Positions 8,824 through 17,966 are shown, numbered from the stretch's first letter. The stretch: DNA of 64,000 nt from Paraburkholderia sp. BL9I2N2 (GCF_004339745.1 NZ_SMGP01000003.1:310001-374000); one strand, 5' to 3'. Numbers and translations: made by a program. The notes: generated from the letters alone by a model not told the origin.

Positions 8824-11244
8824 ATGAAAATTCCCACCAGTCCAAAGCGCCGCAAGCTGCTGAAGTTAGGCAGTGCTGCTGTCATCCTCCCGGTTGCAGC
8901 ACGTGCTGGCGCTGCAACTCTTTCCTCGCCCGGCGCGACCGGCGATCCCTCTTCAGTTCCATCCGATACTTTCGATTCAGCCAACGCTTCGACGCAGGCC
9001 GATTCGGCGCGCGTTCCCGCCGATCAGGCACTGCTGTTCCGATACGACTCGCCTGCTGCCGAGTCCAGCATCCAGTTTCAAGGCCTGCCGGTCGGGAACG
9101 GGCGGCTCGGTGCGATGGCCGGCGGCGCGAGCGAACGTGAGGTGCTGTACCTGAACGAAATCACGTTGTGGTCGGGCAGCAAGAACGTTGTCGATCCGGC
9201 CTACACGACGACGGGGATGGGCACCTACCTGTCGCTCGGCAAGCTCTACATCGATCTGCCCGGTCACGCCGGGGCCACGAACTACCAGCGTTCGCTGGAC
9301 ATCAGCAATTCGATCGTACGCACGCAATACCGCGTTGGCGGCAAAACCTATCGGCGCGAGATTTTCAGCAGCTTCCCCGACAACGTGATCGTCGTGCGGC
9401 TCACGTCCGACGGCGGCACCTATAACGGCGCGGTGTCGCTGGTCGACGGGCAGGGGACGCAAACCATCGGTGAATCGAACCACGCGCTGTCGTTCTCGGG
9501 CGCGGTCAGCGGCAGTGGCGAGCTGTACACGACCTACATGCTGGTCGTTCGAGATGCGGGCGTCGCTTCGCTCGACTCGGCCAACGCACAGATCACTCTT
9601 CAGGGTTGTCCGGCGCTCACGATCATCATCGCGGCGCGCACCGACTACAACGGGCGCTACGTCGAAAACTATCTGACGGGCGTCAATCCGCGCGGTGCGG
9701 TGATCGCTGACGTGAAGGGCGCCTCGTCCCTGCGTTACCGCGAACTGCTCGAGCGTCACGTGCGCGACTATCGTTCGCTCTTCGGGCGCATGGACCTCGA
9801 TCTCGGCAGGTCGAGCGATGCGCAACGGGCACTGACGATCCCGGAGCGGTTGCTGGCGCGTCAGGTGAATCCCAACGCGGCCGACCCGGAGCTCGAAGCA
9901 ATGTACGTGCAGTTTGGACGCTATCTCACGATCTCGTCGTCACGCGGTTCGATGCCGGCGAATCTGCAGGGTTTGTGGAGCACCACGAACAACCCGCCGT
10001 GGATGGCCGACTACCACACCGACATCAACATCCAGATGAACTACTGGCTCGCCGATCGAGCCGGTTTGCCGGAGTGCCAGCAACCGTTCGCCGATTACGT
10101 CACCGGGCAGTTGCCGTCGTGGGTTCAGTCGACGAAGAATCACTTCAACGATGCCGCCAACGTGAACTACAGCAATTCGAACGGCAACGTCGCGGGCTGG
10201 ACGGTTGCCATTTCGACGGGCATCTACGGCTCTATAGGCTGGGACTGGAGTCCGCCCGCGAGCGCCTGGTATTGCCGCACGCTGTGGAATCACTACCAGT
10301 ACACGCTGGACAAGGCATATCTCGCCCGCATCTATCCGGTAATGAAGTCCGCGTGCGAGTTCTGGCAGGCGCGTTTGATCAGAGACCCCGTGACGGGTCT
10401 GCTCATCGACGACAAGGACTGGTCGCCGGAGCAGGGACCGCATCAGCAGCTCGGGATCACCTACGCGCAGGAACTCGTGTGGGATCTGTTCACGAACTAT
10501 CTGACCGCGAGCCAGCTGCTCGGCAAGGACGCGGATTTTGCTCGCTCGATCGGGAGCATGAAGGCGCAGCTCTATCTGCCGAAGGTGAGTCCCACGACAG
10601 GGCAGCTTCAGGAATGGATGAGCGACAGCATCGTCGGCGAGACGGGGCATCGGCATCTGTCGCCGCTGATCGGCTGGTTCGAAGGCGAGCGCATCACGCT
10701 CGACAGCGATCCGAAGCTCGTGGCCGGCGTGAAGGCGCTGCTGCTTGCGCGCGGCTTCGACTCGTTCGGTTGGGGGCTCGCATGGCGCATCGCCTGCTGG
10801 GCGCATTTCCACGACGCCGCCAACTGCTATTCGATGATCCCGAAGCTGCTGCGCTATTCGGTGGGCAATGACGGCGTGAGCGGCACGTTCGCCAACATGT
10901 TCGACGCGTATGCGTTGTCGAGCAACTCATCGGCGTTCCAGATCGATGCGAACTTCGGTGGTCCGGCGGCAATACTGGAAATGCTGCTGCAAAGCAGGAT
11001 GGATCGCATCACGCTGCTCCCCGCGCTGCCGTCGCAATGGAGCACGGGGCATGTCACGGGCGTGCGGGCGAAGGGCGGATTTGCGGTGGACGTCAAATGG
11101 AACCGCGGCGTGTTGTCGTCCGTGAAGCTCGTCAGCGTCGGCGGCACGCGAACGACACTGCAATACGGCAACGTGGCGCGAGCCGTGTCGGTAAGGGAAA
11201 ACGGAACGGCACGATTCGACGGCAACCTGCAGCCGGTTTCCTGA
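8824..11244 (+). CDS. Glycoside hydrolase family 95 (alpha-L-fucosidase type), Tat-exported
   Basis: An 806-aa exo-acting inverting glycosidase of GH95, the family of 1,2-alpha-L-fucosidases and alpha-L-galactosidases. A Tat-like signal is present (SPKRRKLLKLGSAAVILPVA), so it should act in the periplasm or at the surface. Order: N-terminal beta domain with LPVGNGRLGAMAGG and YLNEITLWSG, linker, then an (alpha/alpha)6 barrel. By analogy with the Bifidobacterium AfcA enzyme (E566, N421, N423, D766), the matching sites appear to be E536 in DWSPEQGP, D400 and N402 in TDINIQMNYW, and D708 in QIDANFGG. The first Asn is therefore Asp here. First gene of a three-gene plus-strand set with GH27 and an esterase. 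Fucose on plant xyloglucan or arabinogalactan is a plausible target (inference). Confidence 0.9.
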   Translation: MKIPTSPKRRKLLKLGSAAVILPVAARAGAATLSSPGATGDPSSVPSDTFDSANASTQADSARVPADQALLFRYDSPAAESSIQFQGLPVGNGRLGAMAGGASEREVLYLNEITLWSGSKNVVDPAYTTTGMGTYLSLGKLYIDLPGHAGATNYQRSLDISNSIVRTQYRVGGKTYRREIFSSFPDNVIVVRLTSDGGTYNGAVSLVDGQGTQTIGESNHALSFSGAVSGSGELYTTYMLVVRDAGVASLDSANAQITLQGCPALTIIIAARTDYNGRYVENYLTGVNPRGAVIADVKGASSLRYRELLERHVRDYRSLFGRMDLDLGRSSDAQRALTIPERLLARQVNPNAADPELEAMYVQFGRYLTISSSRGSMPANLQGLWSTTNNPPWMADYHTDINIQMNYWLADRAGLPECQQPFADYVTGQLPSWVQSTKNHFNDAANVNYSNSNGNVAGWTVAISTGIYGSIGWDWSPPASAWYCRTLWNHYQYTLDKAYLARIYPVMKSACEFWQARLIRDPVTGLLIDDKDWSPEQGPHQQLGITYAQELVWDLFTNYLTASQLLGKDADFARSIGSMKAQLYLPKVSPTTGQLQEWMSDSIVGETGHRHLSPLIGWFEGERITLDSDPKLVAGVKALLLARGFDSFGWGLAWRIACWAHFHDAANCYSMIPKLLRYSVGNDGVSGTFANMFDAYALSSNSSAFQIDANFGGPAAILEMLLQSRMDRITLLPALPSQWSTGHVTGVRAKGGFAVDVKWNRGVLSSVKLVSVGGTRTTLQYGNVARAVSVRENGTARFDGNLQPVS

Positions 11245-11332
11245 GCTCCCGAAGCGGCCGGGCAGCCCGAAACAGACGCCGCACAGCAGTTTACCCGGAA
11301 GTCCCAGTTTCATTTTTCAACAAAGGAAAATC

Positions 11333-13462
11333 ATGAAGATCCTGGGTCGCACACAGGTGTATCTGTTTTTCGCGAGCATCATGATGGTTTTCGGTTTGTC
11401 CGGCTGCGGCGGCGACCAGCAAGGTTCCTCCGACGGCGCGAGCGTCATGCAGGCCGCGGCCAACTCCGCAAACGTTTCCGCACAAGGCGGGCCATCGCAA
11501 ACTCAGGCCCAAAGGTCGATTGCACTACCGCCAATGGGTTGGGCGTCGTGGAATGCGTACGGCTGCAATATCACCGAGGATCTGGTGAAAACGGCCGCGG
11601 ACGTTATCTCCGACGGCCTGAAGAAAGACGGTCCGTTGATGAAAGCGGGCTACAGCTATATCAACGTCGACGACTGCTGGTTCGCGCCATCCCGCGATGC
11701 GCAAGGCAATCTGGTTGCCGACCCCGTGAAGTTTCCGAGCGGCATCAAAGCGCTGGCCGACTACATTCACGCCAGAGGTCTGAAGTTCGGCATGTATGAA
11801 GTGCCCGCAGCCGAAACCTGTGCTCAGCGTAACAATCTGTACCCTGGGCACACCAACCCGATGGGCAGTCTTGGGCACGAAGTTCAGGATGCCAATACAT
11901 TCGCGGCGTGGGGCGTCGACTACGTGAAGTACGACTGGTGCTCGCCGGATGGCACCGTCGACGATCAGGTGGCCGGTTTCCGGAAGATGCGCGATGCGCT
12001 GGACAGTGCGGGTGCCGCGGTGAATCGGCGGATCGTCTACAGCATCAATCCGAACAGTTTTCACACTGACAAGACGGGCAGATCGTATGACTGGGGGCAA
12101 GTCGCGGATCTGTGGAGAACGACCGAGGACATCACCTATGACACCGGTACACCGGGTCATCAAAGCACGCCGGATTTTTCCAGAATCGTGAACCAGAATT
12201 TCTACGGCAATCTGTTTCCGGAAGCGCAACATACGGGTGTCTATAACGATGCGGACATGATGCTTGCCGGGTTCGGTCTGAGCGCCGCGCAGGATCAGAC
12301 GCACATGAGCCTGTGGGCCATTTCCGGTGCGCCGCTTATCCTGGGTCTCGATTTCACGACGCCCGTCAGCCCGGCAACGATGGCGACGCTGACCAATCCG
12401 GAGGTGCTCGCCGTCGATCAGGACCCGCGCGGCCTTCAGGCGATCCGGGTCGCGGTGCCGCAGAACGGTCTGGGCGTATGGGCCAAGTTGCTCGCCGGTC
12501 AAGGTCGCCGTGCGGTAGTTCTGCTCAACACGACCGGGTCTGCCGCTTCGATCACGGTGAACTGGAAGGATCTCGGACTGGACCCCGCTGCTTCGGCCAG
12601 CGTGCGGGATATCTGGGCGCACCAGGATCTTGGTTCGCACACATCCGGGTATACGGTGTCCGCTGTTCCGGCCGGCGGCTCCGTCATGCTGACCATCGCC
12701 GGCGTGGACGATGCGTCGAAAATCCACCCGGCCAAACCGGTCACACATGAAGACGGCGTAGCACGCTACACGGTGAATGCAACCACGGGCGGGTACATCG
12801 ACGTGACGTACCGGAACGAAGGAAAGTCTTCGCTGAAGGTGCCGCTGATTCTCAACGACAGCGTACTCACGACGATCCAGCTGCCCGTTACAACCGGACA
12901 GGCCCAAGGCACCGTCACGCTGTACATGCCGTTCGTGCCGGGAAGCAACAAGCTGACTTTCGTTCTTCCGGACAAGGGGCGCCGCGCTCCGTCGATCGGC
13001 AAGGTGACGCTGATCGCCGCTCCGCAACCCGCATTGCCGCCCATCGCCTATGAAGCGGAAAGCGCCACCAACATCATTCAGGATGCGGCAGTCCAGGCAT
13101 GCAACATATGCAACGGCCACGAAAAGGTCGGCAATTTTGTGAACTCGGATTCGAGCCTCCAGTTCAACGGAATCGTGGCGCCTGCCGATGGCGAGTATGC
13201 GGTCCCCGTGGTGTATATCAGCGCGGACGACGGTGGCGGTTCGCCTCGTGCAATGAGCGTGAGCGTCAACAATGGCCCACCGGTCCCCGTGCGGTTTCCC
13301 GGTGAAGGCACCTGGGACTTTCCGATCCTGTCGAGTGCTCAGGTCATGGTCCCGTTAAAAGCCGGTGCGGCCAACACGATCAAGTTCTCGGTGATTTCCG
13401 GCAACTATGGTCCCGATATCGACGGCCTGGGCCAGGCAGTCAGCCAGCCGGCCAAACAGTGA
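11333..13462 (+). CDS. GH27 alpha-galactosidase-like lipoprotein with C-terminal carbohydrate-binding module
   Basis: A 709-aa retaining glycosidase of family 27. Lipoprotein signal with lipobox LSGC (Cys25), so it is membrane-anchored. The (beta/alpha)8 barrel begins at LPPMGWASWNAYG. It has the substrate-binding Asp pair in VDDCW (residues 113-114), the nucleophile D201 in YVKYDWC and the acid/base D308 in NDADMM. An antiparallel beta domain follows. About 130 C-terminal residues starting YEAESATNI form a CBM35-like beta-sandwich containing a CxxC pair (ACNICNG). The intact DD pair fits alpha-galactosidase activity. It starts 88 bp after the GH95 gene with a clear AAGGA ribosome site and probably shares its transcript. 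A homologue with the same architecture lies at 44299-46473. Confidence 0.92.
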   Translation: MKILGRTQVYLFFASIMMVFGLSGCGGDQQGSSDGASVMQAAANSANVSAQGGPSQTQAQRSIALPPMGWASWNAYGCNITEDLVKTAADVISDGLKKDGPLMKAGYSYINVDDCWFAPSRDAQGNLVADPVKFPSGIKALADYIHARGLKFGMYEVPAAETCAQRNNLYPGHTNPMGSLGHEVQDANTFAAWGVDYVKYDWCSPDGTVDDQVAGFRKMRDALDSAGAAVNRRIVYSINPNSFHTDKTGRSYDWGQVADLWRTTEDITYDTGTPGHQSTPDFSRIVNQNFYGNLFPEAQHTGVYNDADMMLAGFGLSAAQDQTHMSLWAISGAPLILGLDFTTPVSPATMATLTNPEVLAVDQDPRGLQAIRVAVPQNGLGVWAKLLAGQGRRAVVLLNTTGSAASITVNWKDLGLDPAASASVRDIWAHQDLGSHTSGYTVSAVPAGGSVMLTIAGVDDASKIHPAKPVTHEDGVARYTVNATTGGYIDVTYRNEGKSSLKVPLILNDSVLTTIQLPVTTGQAQGTVTLYMPFVPGSNKLTFVLPDKGRRAPSIGKVTLIAAPQPALPPIAYEAESATNIIQDAAVQACNICNGHEKVGNFVNSDSSLQFNGIVAPADGEYAVPVVYISADDGGGSPRAMSVSVNNGPPVPVRFPGEGTWDFPILSSAQVMVPLKAGAANTIKFSVISGNYGPDIDGLGQAVSQPAKQ

Positions 13463-13484
13463 CCGACGATCCATGGAGACAGGC

Positions 13485-14690
13485 ATGAAGAACTTCTTGA
13501 TGCGGATTGCGCTGCCGTTCGTATTGGCTGCGAGTGGGGTACAGATGTCCGTTGCCGCCGACGCGACGGCCCAACCGAATGCCGCCGCGGCGCAATCGTG
13601 GGAGAAAGGGTCGCGATTCCGTCACGACGAAGTGGCGGTCCTGTTCGTGATGGGGCAGAGCAACAGTGCCGGTCTTAACGGCCTGCCCGCGGATTTGACG
13701 TTGACGGGAGCCTCGGGTGCAGGCGCGGGCACCGGCGGGATGCCGGCACCCAATGTATGGGGCATCCGCAACGACGGCTGGGGTAACATCACCGGTAACG
13801 CCGACGGGACGGGTGCGCCATTTACCCAGCCGATATCCACGATCGATCACGTGTCCTGGGTGAACTGGTCGGACAGCACGTCGTCCGACATGAATCTCGG
13901 CTACTACGGCGGCAGCGGAAATGCCGCCAATTTCGCCGCGTATGCGTGGCAGGCTGCGATCAATGCGGGCGAGCCGCTGCCCGATCTGTACATCATTCAT
14001 ATTGGCTGGGGCAGTCAGGGCGTGGACGTCGCAGACGACGCGTTCAGCGGCTGCTGCGGCTGGACGGTGCATGGCGTTAATCTCTGGCAACCCATGCTCG
14101 ATGCAAGCAAGACGCCGACGTATGCGCTTGCACCGTTCGCGCGCCGCATGATGTATCTGGGACTGAAGCAGATTCTGGCGACCGGCAAGAAACCGCGCAT
14201 CCTCGGCCTGGAGTGGAACCAGTGGGAAGCAGAAGCTGCACCGCTGAATTCGGCCGGCAACGCAATGACGATTCATCGCGCGCCGCAGAATTACGCTGAC
14301 CTCTTCAGCAGTTTTTTTGCTGCGGTGGGTTCGACCTTTCCGGTGCTGATCGTGAAGCCGTTGTCGACCGCTTACGACAACGTCACCAACGCGGTCGCGC
14401 CTTATAATCCCGCCGCGCTTGCGTCGATGCAGAAAGTGTTCGGCGGCTTCGTCGACGCGAATCCTCGCGTCTTCAGTTTCGTCGATGCGTCGCAGTCGCC
14501 GGACTGGAATGGGCAGCCGCCCGGCTTCGGTATTTTCCAGGGCGGCGCGTTAGGCGGTGGGGACGGCAGCGTGCACTACAACCTGGACACGCAGAAATGG
14601 TTCGGCGAGCAGGCGCTCGCATCGTGCCTCGGGCACTCCCGACTCTGTGGGCCGCGCATCACGGATCTTCCGCGGCGCCTGCCGAATTGA
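13485..14690 (+). CDS. SGNH/sialate O-acetylesterase-type carbohydrate esterase, exported
   Basis: A 401-aa protein with a Sec signal peptide (residues 1-25, ending VAA). SGNH-hydrolase markers are the nucleophile block FVMGQSNSAGLNG and the C-terminal D-x-x-H block in DGSVHYN. This is the pattern of sialate O-acetylesterases and CE6-type acetyl xylan esterases, so removal of O-acetyl groups from plant glycans is likely. I chose the ATG at 13485 because GGAGAC lies just before it and a good signal peptide follows. Earlier in-frame starts run into the GH27 gene, which ends at 13462. Last gene of the GH95-GH27-esterase set: deacetylation would expose acetylated side chains to the two glycosidases. 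Confidence 0.85.
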   Translation: MKNFLMRIALPFVLAASGVQMSVAADATAQPNAAAAQSWEKGSRFRHDEVAVLFVMGQSNSAGLNGLPADLTLTGASGAGAGTGGMPAPNVWGIRNDGWGNITGNADGTGAPFTQPISTIDHVSWVNWSDSTSSDMNLGYYGGSGNAANFAAYAWQAAINAGEPLPDLYIIHIGWGSQGVDVADDAFSGCCGWTVHGVNLWQPMLDASKTPTYALAPFARRMMYLGLKQILATGKKPRILGLEWNQWEAEAAPLNSAGNAMTIHRAPQNYADLFSSFFAAVGSTFPVLIVKPLSTAYDNVTNAVAPYNPAALASMQKVFGGFVDANPRVFSFVDASQSPDWNGQPPGFGIFQGGALGGGDGSVHYNLDTQKWFGEQALASCLGHSRLCGPRITDLPRRLPN

Positions 14691-14824
14691 CGAACGGATC
14701 ACTCCGTACCACTCGGCGCCATCGCCACGCCGAAACAGACCCGGGTACATCGTGCCATAAGTCTCGTGAAGCGAGTGGAGAAGGGTGCGGGAAAGCGGCC
14801 GGGCGATAGCCATGCCACGTGAAC

Positions 14825-15244
14825 TCAGCGCAAACCTCTAACCTCGCTCGGCGTGACAGTTCCGGCAAATCGATTGCCGAAATGGGTTCTCGTGTAGTTG
14901 ACGACAGCAGCGACCTGATCGTCATTCATCGCGTCGCCAAACGATGGCATCGCCTTTCGGCCGTGCAGTACATTGGCGATGACGTAGGGTGCCGCTTCGA
15001 CTGCGGGGTTGTCAGCGAGCGCCGGGTAGTGACCCGCGCCCTGTGCGCCTTTTCCATCCGGCATATGGCATCCCGCGCAGGTAGCGTTGTAAAGCGCTTC
15101 ACCGCTTTTTTCGGTGAAGTGATAGCCCGGTGAAATCGTGAAAGTGCGTGGTGCTTCCTGTGCCACGGCCTGAACCGACATTGTCGCGGCTCCCATCAGC
15201 AACGCCATCAGCATCACGCCGAGGATCAGCGTCGGCTTATCCAT
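14825..15244 (-). CDS. Class I cytochrome c, exported
   Basis: A 139-aa monohaem cytochrome. An N-terminal signal (ILGVMLMALLMGAATMSVQA) targets it to the periplasm. The haem-binding CAGCH follows, and the Met axial ligand lies in KAMPSFGD. The ATG at 15244 lies inside the last codons of the amine oxidase (8-bp overlap), so the two are translationally coupled. This suggests that the cytochrome takes electrons from the flavoenzyme, replacing oxygen as direct acceptor (inference from pairing). A longer reading from 15340 lies wholly inside the oxidase gene and is unlikely. Confidence 0.9.
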   Translation of the reverse strand: MDKPTLILGVMLMALLMGAATMSVQAVAQEAPRTFTISPGYHFTEKSGEALYNATCAGCHMPDGKGAQGAGHYPALADNPAVEAAPYVIANVLHGRKAMPSFGDAMNDDQVAAVVNYTRTHFGNRFAGTVTPSEVRGLR

Positions 15245-16829
15245 TGACGATTCTCCGATGCAACCGGGTGATCGCATCCAGCGACGACAGCACGGCGCCT
15301 TCCTGCCATGCCGGGATATGGGACGCGTGCTCTCCGGCAAGGACGATCCGTCCGTCGATCTGACAGAGATTTGCGTAATGCGCTTTTCTCAACGCATCCG
15401 TCCATGCGGCGAAGCAGCCATTCGTGAACGGTGATCGGCTCCAGCTCATCGCGAAGCCGGTCTGGTACTCGCGCGCGTACTGCGGATGAATCTGGCTGCC
15501 CTGGCTCAATGCCACCGCGATCCGTTCGGCAGGGGGCAGCGCACCCATCTCATAGCTGGCGGGCCCCCACATGTAGGCGCCAAGCAGCACCGCAGGACCG
15601 GTCGATCCGTAACCTGTTGCCGGATAGCCGATCGTCGAGATCGGCAGATCAGTTTGCGTGATGCCGCCGTAGATCTGCTCGTCTTCTTCCCAGAATCGCC
15701 GGCCGAATTGCAAGCCGATTTTCACCGATGTCTCGTAGGGCACCGCATCGATCGCGGCGCGCATGGCCGGACCGACCGCAATGTCGATCTGACTCAGAAT
15801 CGAGAGCGGAATGGTGCACACCAGCCAATCCGCGTGCGCGTTCCGTTCGGTCCGGGTGGTCGTATCGGTATAGCGCACTGTGACGGCTTGCTCGTCCTGC
15901 AAGATAGCCGTGACTTTGGCGTTGAACACTACGGCGCTCGCGACCTGCGAATGAAGCGCATGGGCAATCCTGTCCATGCCGCCGACAGGCTGGAAAATGG
16001 TGCTCTGGAAGTCCTGCTCGTTTCCAGACGAGAGCCATTGCCACAAACGCGATGCAAGCAGGGGGTCGCGCGGGAGCAGATCCGACGGGACGGCCTCGGG
16101 CATCAGGCCACCGCCATGCGCGGTCGCGAATCCGCGGCGTTCACTGCTTCGCCGGCCCGCCTGATAGCTGCCATCCCGACCAAGCGCACCCCATTCGCGC
16201 AGGGATTCGAGTAGCAGATGCGCATCTTCGCCTGACACCGCATCGTCGAGTGCGTCCTTGCGGATTGCTTTGGAAAGCAGCTCGGCGATATAGCCTTGAT
16301 AGTCGGTCTGCACCGCCCGGAATCGTTGCGGCTTACCACCGAAAGCCTCGGTCGAATGCAGGTATGCGTTGTAATTGACCTGGATGAACGGTTCGAGCGG
16401 CACCTTCAGGCGTCTTGCGTAGTCGAGTACGCCCTGGTGGTGATACGGAATGCGCCACGGCCCTGGGTTCAGATAAAGCCCGTCAGCGAAATCGCAGTAC
16501 TGGGTGGCACCGCCGAGTTCTGTATAACGATCACCGCCCCTGACAGTCCAGGCCCGGCCACCCGGGCGGTCGTTGTACTCGAGCACCTGTACGTGGTAGC
16601 CCGCGTTCCTCAGCTCAAAGGCCGCGACGAGGCCAGCCATGCCCGCGCCAAGCACGAGAATTCGCGTTCCTTTGGGTGCGCCGTCGAGTCTGATCGGGCC
16701 GGCGTAGGTCGAGGTAGCGGCGAACCCAAGCGTGCCCATGCCTTGCATCATGGCGGCCGCGCCGAGGTTCTTGCCGATCAGCGTCAGCAGGTGCCGGCGG
16801 CTCATCGCATTTGTGGTCATTCTCGACAT
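15237..16829 (-). CDS. Flavin monoamine oxidase family protein, Tat-exported
   Basis: A 530-aa FAD-dependent amine or amino-acid oxidase. A twin-arginine signal (MSRRHLLTLIGKNLGAAAMM) starts at residue 9, so an ATG at 16805 is a possible alternative start. The FAD dinucleotide fold reads ILVLGAGMAGLVAAFELRNA, then YNDRPGGRAWTVRGG and ELGGATQY. The C-terminal FAD-binding block is IVLAGEHASHIPAWQEGAVLS. These fit the tryptophan 2-monooxygenase / L-amino-acid oxidase / MAO group. It deaminates an amine outside the cytoplasm and likely passes electrons to the overlapping downstream cytochrome c. The substrate is unknown. The gene starts after a 420-bp region without genes. Confidence 0.9.
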   Translation of the reverse strand: MSRMTTNAMSRRHLLTLIGKNLGAAAMMQGMGTLGFAATSTYAGPIRLDGAPKGTRILVLGAGMAGLVAAFELRNAGYHVQVLEYNDRPGGRAWTVRGGDRYTELGGATQYCDFADGLYLNPGPWRIPYHHQGVLDYARRLKVPLEPFIQVNYNAYLHSTEAFGGKPQRFRAVQTDYQGYIAELLSKAIRKDALDDAVSGEDAHLLLESLREWGALGRDGSYQAGRRSSERRGFATAHGGGLMPEAVPSDLLPRDPLLASRLWQWLSSGNEQDFQSTIFQPVGGMDRIAHALHSQVASAVVFNAKVTAILQDEQAVTVRYTDTTTRTERNAHADWLVCTIPLSILSQIDIAVGPAMRAAIDAVPYETSVKIGLQFGRRFWEEDEQIYGGITQTDLPISTIGYPATGYGSTGPAVLLGAYMWGPASYEMGALPPAERIAVALSQGSQIHPQYAREYQTGFAMSWSRSPFTNGCFAAWTDALRKAHYANLCQIDGRIVLAGEHASHIPAWQEGAVLSSLDAITRLHRRIVNG

Positions 16830-17213
16830 AAGGACGTGGTGCCCCGACTGGAGAGAAACGATGGCGAACGAAATCCGATGGCATCCCAGATCGTAAGGCT
16901 CGAGTCATCTGGATTCGCATGTTTGGCGATTGCGTTGGGGCGTACTGCAACGGACTAGTTCATTTTATGCGATCACCCGTCGAGCGTCGTGAATCGAACA
17001 CCAGAAACACCGGCGGTGAGCGCGCGATGTTGGTCGTCGCGCCCTCGTTGTGGCGCGAACGTCAGGAGGCCGCCTATTTCCACTGAAATAGGGCTCGACG
17101 CGAATTAAAAAGTATGAACCGTTTCTCGTCACCACGCTCGACTGTCCGTTATCAGGACGGCCGACTGCGCCTTGTGGGTCGGGCTCGCCAGGACGCGCGA
17201 GACTGCACCTCTC
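16830..17213. other. Gap holding the amine oxidase promoter
   Basis: I see no gene here. The part next to 16830 must contain the promoter of the minus-strand oxidase-cytochrome pair. No recognisable operator or remnant was found. Confidence 0.4.
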
Positions 17214-17247
17214 AAACAAGCAAGGTTTCCTTGCTTGTTTTTCTTTT
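17214..17247. terminator. Rho-independent terminator-like hairpin
   Basis: A perfect 12-bp stem (AAACAAGCAAGG at 17214-17225 and CCTTGCTTGTTT at 17229-17240) with a 3-base loop is followed on the plus strand by TTCTTTT. It sits 3 bp beyond the stop of the minus-strand transposase-like gene at 17250. It can terminate that gene, although the T-run is better for plus-strand transcription. It may be bidirectional. Confidence 0.75.
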
Positions 17248-17249
17248 GA

Positions 17250-17966
17250 TTAGTCCACGTCTGCGAGAGCGCGTGTCGTGCGAACCTTGGACGGCCGGTC
17301 TCGCAGCAGCAGGGGCATCAAACGCCGGTTAGCGGTCTGCGCCGCCCACTCGCAATACGCGGCGCTGCCGAGCACCCAGCCCTTGAGCGTCGACTGCATC
17401 AGGTTATCGACCTCGTGTTCGTCAAGGGGCCGTGCGCCCAAATCGCGGTAAGTCTGATGGCGCTCGGACGGCGTATTGCCGAGCGCCCGGTAGAGTGGAT
17501 GGTCCTTGATGAAGCTATCGACACGCATTCCGATGTGATGTGTGTAGCTTGACCACTGGTAGTTCCCAGGCTCTGCCACAAGGCGGTTGCGCACCGGCGC
17601 TTGATCGATGACCTGGCTCGCGAGCAGGAAATACCGGTCGGGCTCAATCACTGTTGCCCAATACGCGCCACGCCACACCGTACCGCGGCGTCCATGGCGG
17701 CGGTTGAAGGTCTCGACATAGCGGCGGCCGACCGCCTGCATCGCCATGGCCACGCTCGACTCGTATGAAGGCGTGACGAGCAACTGTACCGCGTCAGGCA
17801 TAAGGACCCACGCGTGAACTGCCAGATCGGCGACGCGCGCTGCGTCTGCCAGGCAGGCGAGGAAGTACAGGTAGTCTCCTTCGTCCAGGAATGCGGGCCC
17901 CGTGAGCCCCTGCAGGATAACGTGCTGAGGTTGTTCTGGGACGTAGTGCCGTGCAAGCCGTGTCAT
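17250..17966 (-). CDS. Y1/RAYT-type transposase homologue lacking catalytic residues
   Basis: A 238-aa intact protein of the REP-associated / IS200-like tyrosine transposase fold. The start TRLARHYVPEQPQHVILQG and the block YVETFNRRHGRRGTVWRGAY are family hallmarks. However, the HUH motif, normally MPNHVHLLV, reads MPDAVQLLV (residues 56-64), so both metal-binding His are lost (Ala59, Gln61). The catalytic Tyr of the RYIELNPVRA helix is replaced as well (VIDQAPVRN). An otherwise full-length frame without any catalytic group suggests a domesticated DNA-binding protein, not a recent wreck. A hairpin directly follows the gene. No flanking REP pairs were recognised. Confidence 0.85.
   Translation of the reverse strand: MTRLARHYVPEQPQHVILQGLTGPAFLDEGDYLYFLACLADAARVADLAVHAWVLMPDAVQLLVTPSYESSVAMAMQAVGRRYVETFNRRHGRRGTVWRGAYWATVIEPDRYFLLASQVIDQAPVRNRLVAEPGNYQWSSYTHHIGMRVDSFIKDHPLYRALGNTPSERHQTYRDLGARPLDEHEVDNLMQSTLKGWVLGSAAYCEWAAQTANRRLMPLLLRDRPSKVRTTRALADVD

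Noticed and set aside
11525..13120. 531-codon minus-strand open frame
   Set aside because: Antisense to the GH27 catalytic domain; its composition is that of a shadow frame.
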